The notes under the pieces were generated by a model. The model made no database searches, had not been told where the DNA came from, and worked only from the letters and a program-made list of their open reading frames with translations. From NCBI RefSeq assembly GCF_024704835.1, contig NZ_JAMXBE010000019.1, positions 1 to 64,000 of the forward strand: a DNA stretch of 64,000 nt, written 5' to 3'. The stretch comes from Parapedobacter tibetensis (lineage in GTDB: Bacteria > Bacteroidota > Bacteroidia > Sphingobacteriales > Sphingobacteriaceae). Below, piece after piece: positions 62,182 through 64,000 of the stretch. Made by a program: the position numbers and the translations under genes. Numbering within the stretch: position 1 is the stretch's first letter; the number at the start of each line of letters is the position of its first letter.

Positions 62182-62309
62182 ATTTCTTTTCAACAGCTAA
62201 AACTTCTCGATACTCTTCCCGATAGCTTTCAGTAAAATCCCGCATCTTTTTAAGGTCGTACCGGAATGCCGCATTACGGATAATGAACAACTCATCACTA
62301 CGCTTATGA
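62137..62309 (-). pseudogene. Remnant of the zeta-toxin antitoxin gene
   Basis: A minus-strand frame reads HKRSDELFIIRNAAFRYDL and then KKMRDFTESYREEYRE to a stop at 62137, overlapping the toxin start by about 45 bp, as expected of an antitoxin directly upstream of its toxin. It has no start: the frame runs into the 61-bp direct repeat (62310-62370) and meets a stop there. So the antitoxin 5' end has been replaced by the repeat. Confidence 0.55.
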
Positions 62310-62370
62310 AATTTTTTTGTATGTTTCCGCTATAAATGCTGCTTCTTAGCGGCAGCGGAGAGATCGATAA
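62310..62370 (+). repeat. 61-bp direct repeat, copy 2
   Basis: Identical to 54967-55027. It cuts the antitoxin remnant on its left, and its last five bases are the first bases of the 23-bp inverted repeat on its right. Confidence 0.97.
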
Positions 62371-62428
62371 TTTCGCTTATTTATGCAAATATAATTGTTG
62401 CATAAATAAGCGAAATTATCTAAGTTTG
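62366..62428 (+). promoter_or_regulatory. Promoter overlapped by a perfect 23-bp inverted repeat
   Basis: Arms 62366-62388 and 62398-62420 are perfect complements around the 9-nt loop ATATAATTG. TTG at 62398-62400 begins the right arm, and after a 20-bp spacer comes TAAGTTTG (62421-62428): a full consensus promoter whose -33 and spacer lie inside the palindrome. The predicted transcript start is at or next to the GTG at 62435. Suits a dimeric repressor or activator, probably metal-responsive given the genes downstream. Confidence 0.75.
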
Positions 62429-62434
62429 TGTATT

Positions 62435-62872
62435 GTGAAAAAAGTGATTGCCATATTGCTTTCCATGACCCTACTGGTTTCCTACCTGGGGTTTGCCATG
62501 AGTACGCATTTTTGTGGTGGTTATGCGGTAAAAAGCACGCTTTCCCTTGGTAACGCTCATCTGAATTGCGGCATGGCGACTGAGCAGAGCGGAAGCATGG
62601 AAGGTGAATATGACAACAATCAGGACCACAATACGAGGTTTATGCCGAAACCATGTTGTGAAAACCAACATCAGCTATTGCAGTTGGATGATGATTTCAA
62701 GGTTCAGTCCCCATCTATTGATGTAAACCTCAACTTCATTGTTGCCTATGTCCAAACCTACATCGGTTCATTTCTTTTTTCCCGGGAAGCCAAGGCGCAA
62801 CAGTATGCCAACTACTCCCCTCCGCTACTGAAACAGGACACACAGATCTTGTTTCAATCATTCCTCATATAA
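62435..62872 (+). CDS. HYC_CC_PP family protein
   Basis: 145 residues from the GTG at 62435; the frame is open upstream through the inverted repeat but the signal peptide (KKVIAILLSMTLLVSYLGFA) starts here. The family marks are THFCGG (the H-x-C element), KPCCENQH (the CC element) and NYSPPLL (the PP element). These proteins sit directly before CusA/CzcA-type pumps in Bacteroidota and probably bind or sense a thiophilic metal such as copper. Confidence 0.85.
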   Translation: MKKVIAILLSMTLLVSYLGFAMSTHFCGGYAVKSTLSLGNAHLNCGMATEQSGSMEGEYDNNQDHNTRFMPKPCCENQHQLLQLDDDFKVQSPSIDVNLNFIVAYVQTYIGSFLFSREAKAQQYANYSPPLLKQDTQILFQSFLI

Positions 62873-62915
62873 AACATATACGATGAAATGTCCCTTGCTT
62901 ATCCGTAAGGGGCAT

Positions 62916-62934
62916 AAAGACAAGCTATGTCTTT
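62916..62934 (+). other. Small hairpin between the HYC_CC_PP and cusA-type genes
   Basis: AAAGACA and TGTCTTT pair perfectly around AGCTA. Preceded by a second weak hairpin (CCCTT / AAGGG). May modulate expression of the pump relative to the small protein. Confidence 0.4.
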
Positions 62935-62969
62935 GAGCAAATCATTTTTGTTCATTCAAACTTCGTATT

Positions 62970-64000
62970 ATGTTAAATCAGCTAATAAAATATTTCCTGA
63001 ACAATAAATTGGTAACCCTGTTACTGACCTTACTTCTTGTCGGGTGGGGACTAACCACAGCTCCCTTTAAATGGGAAATCCCTTTTTTGCCGAGCGATCC
63101 GGTGCCTGTGGATGCCATACCTGATATCGGCGAAAACCAACAAATTGTCTTTACGGAATGGATGGGGCGGTCACCCCAAGATGTGGAAGACCAAATTACC
63201 TATCCGCTGACCACGGCGATGTTGGGCATGCCGGGAGTAAAGTCCATCCGCTCCACCTCCATGTTTGGTTTTTCGAGTATCTATGTCATTTTTAAGGAGG
63301 ATGTGGAATACTACTGGAGCCGGTCGCGCATCCTCGAGAAACTCAATGCACTACCTGCCGGACTACTGCCCGAAGAAGTACAGCCTAGGCTAGGGCCCGA
63401 TGCCACCGCACTAGGACAAGTGTATTGGTATACCTTGGAAGGAAGGGATAAAGCGGGCAAGCCTGCCGGCGGATGGGATTTACACGAACTCCGAAGCATA
63501 CAAGATTACTACGTACGCTATGCCCTTACCGGGTCTGAAGGCGTATCGGAAGTGGCCACCGTAGGCGGATACATCAAAGAATACCAGGTAGACCTGGATC
63601 CCAATGCCATGAAGGCCAACAACATCTCCATGATGGAAGTGATGGAAGCCCTGCGTAAAAGCAATAGGGATGTGGGTGCCAATACGGTAGAAATAAACCA
63701 GGTAGAATACCTCGTCAGGGGCCTGGGTTATGTAAAAAAAATAGAAGATATTGAAGACGCAGTGGTACGTGCGACAAACAACGTGCCCATACGAATCAAG
63801 GATATCGCCAAGGTAAATATCGGCCCAGCCGAAAGATCCATGCTGGGTATACTTGATAAAAGCGGAGCAGAGGCCGTTGGAGGGGTAGTTATTGCTCGAT
63901 ATGGGGACAATCCCTTGGCAGTGATCGAAAATGTAAAAAAGAAGATCGCTGAAATAGCTGCCGGATTGCCGGAAAAGAAGCTGGAAGACGGCCGTACATC
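62970..64000 (+). CDS. CusA/CzcA-type heavy-metal efflux RND permease (partial)
   Basis: First 343 codons of an open gene running off the right edge; full members have more than 1000 residues. The start MLNQLIKYFLNNKLVTLLLT leads into the first membrane helix. The periplasmic porter follows with VDAIPDIGENQQIVFTEWMG, QDVEDQITYPLTTAMLGMPG and SIRSTSMFGFSSIYVIFKED, all conserved in HME-RND pumps. Extrudes Cu/Ag or Zn/Co/Cd with membrane-fusion and outer-membrane partners, expected beyond the window. It follows the HYC_CC_PP gene by 97 bp and shares its palindrome-controlled promoter. Confidence 0.93.
   Translation, partial: MLNQLIKYFLNNKLVTLLLTLLLVGWGLTTAPFKWEIPFLPSDPVPVDAIPDIGENQQIVFTEWMGRSPQDVEDQITYPLTTAMLGMPGVKSIRSTSMFGFSSIYVIFKEDVEYYWSRSRILEKLNALPAGLLPEEVQPRLGPDATALGQVYWYTLEGRDKAGKPAGGWDLHELRSIQDYYVRYALTGSEGVSEVATVGGYIKEYQVDLDPNAMKANNISMMEVMEALRKSNRDVGANTVEINQVEYLVRGLGYVKKIEDIEDAVVRATNNVPIRIKDIAKVNIGPAERSMLGILDKSGAEAVGGVVIARYGDNPLAVIENVKKKIAEIAAGLPEKKLEDGRT

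Overview
The window looks like chromosome from a Bacteroidota bacterium, most likely a member of the Sphingobacteriaceae (Parapedobacter/Sphingobacterium-like; this is inference). The evidence is an ECF sigma / FecR / SusC / SusD set, type IX secretion and gliding genes (PorW/SprE, GldJ, GldB), Bacteroidota-restricted families (DUF4270, DUF5777, OMP_b-brl_3, HYC_CC_PP), and promoters of the Bacteroidota type (TTG, about 20 bp, TAnnTTTG). Base composition is close to 47-50% G+C, with a visibly AT-richer stretch at about 55.0-58.8 kb. I saw no rRNA, tRNA, CRISPR array, integrase or transposase.

Layout. 1-0.7 kb is an array of 85-bp tandem repeats that enters from the left edge. 0.75-5.6 kb is a minus-strand sugar-modification operon (PmoA-like, ThuA, Tat-exported Gfo/Idh/MocA, lipoprotein Gfo/Idh/MocA). 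6.0-7.5 kb is nnr. 7.8-14.9 kb is an ECF sigma / FecR anti-sigma / SusC / SusD glycan uptake locus ending in a hairpin. 15.1-23.3 kb (minus) carries two small lipoproteins, uvrC, a class A PBP and the T9SS lipoprotein PorW/SprE. 23.4-25.4 kb holds M23 peptidase, bactofilin, AtpZ and DUF2784. 25.5-28.3 kb (minus) is a redox-looking envelope cluster (DUF5777, YceI, cytochrome c, secreted-repeat lipoprotein). 28.6-30.3 kb is a second ECF sigma with a membrane partner, followed by a decayed S9 peptidase tail. 30.6-39 kb holds an MFS exporter, ispF, gldJ, glmS, DUF4270 and a GT5-only glycogen-synthase-like protein. 38.7-40.1 kb is panC-panD. 40.3-43.6 kb is a His-rich peptide / TonB receptor / thioredoxin locus, probably for metal handling. 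43.7-47.6 kb holds a CAP lipoprotein, two FKBP lipoproteins and a divergent HxlR regulator/oxidoreductase pair. 47.8-51.2 kb is a secreted DUF1080-like protein and a propeller-cytochrome c dehydrogenase-like protein. 51.2-54.7 kb is gldB, a PorT-like barrel and nadE.

The most distinctive region is 54.78-62.42 kb. A 169-bp MITE-like element with a 9-bp target duplication abuts one copy of a perfect 61-bp direct repeat; the second copy lies 7.3 kb away. Between the copies are a promoter, a secreted peptide with eight mature cysteines, two tandem paralogous 6-bladed beta-propeller proteins, a membrane-anchored thioredoxin-like protein, a TonB-type outer-membrane barrel with overlapping start, and a truncated zeta toxin with an antitoxin remnant that runs into the second repeat. 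Beyond that repeat, a perfect 23-bp inverted repeat overlaps a consensus promoter that drives an HYC_CC_PP protein and a CusA-type metal efflux pump, which runs off the right edge. I regard the peptide/propeller/thioredoxin/barrel cassette as the best candidate here for an undescribed system.

Intergenic spaces carry several dispersed short-repeat families (CGCAAAG palindromes, GCGAATAA runs, CCGACTTTCGG runs, a TGTCAGCCTG hairpin). These explain most short spurious ORFs between genes.
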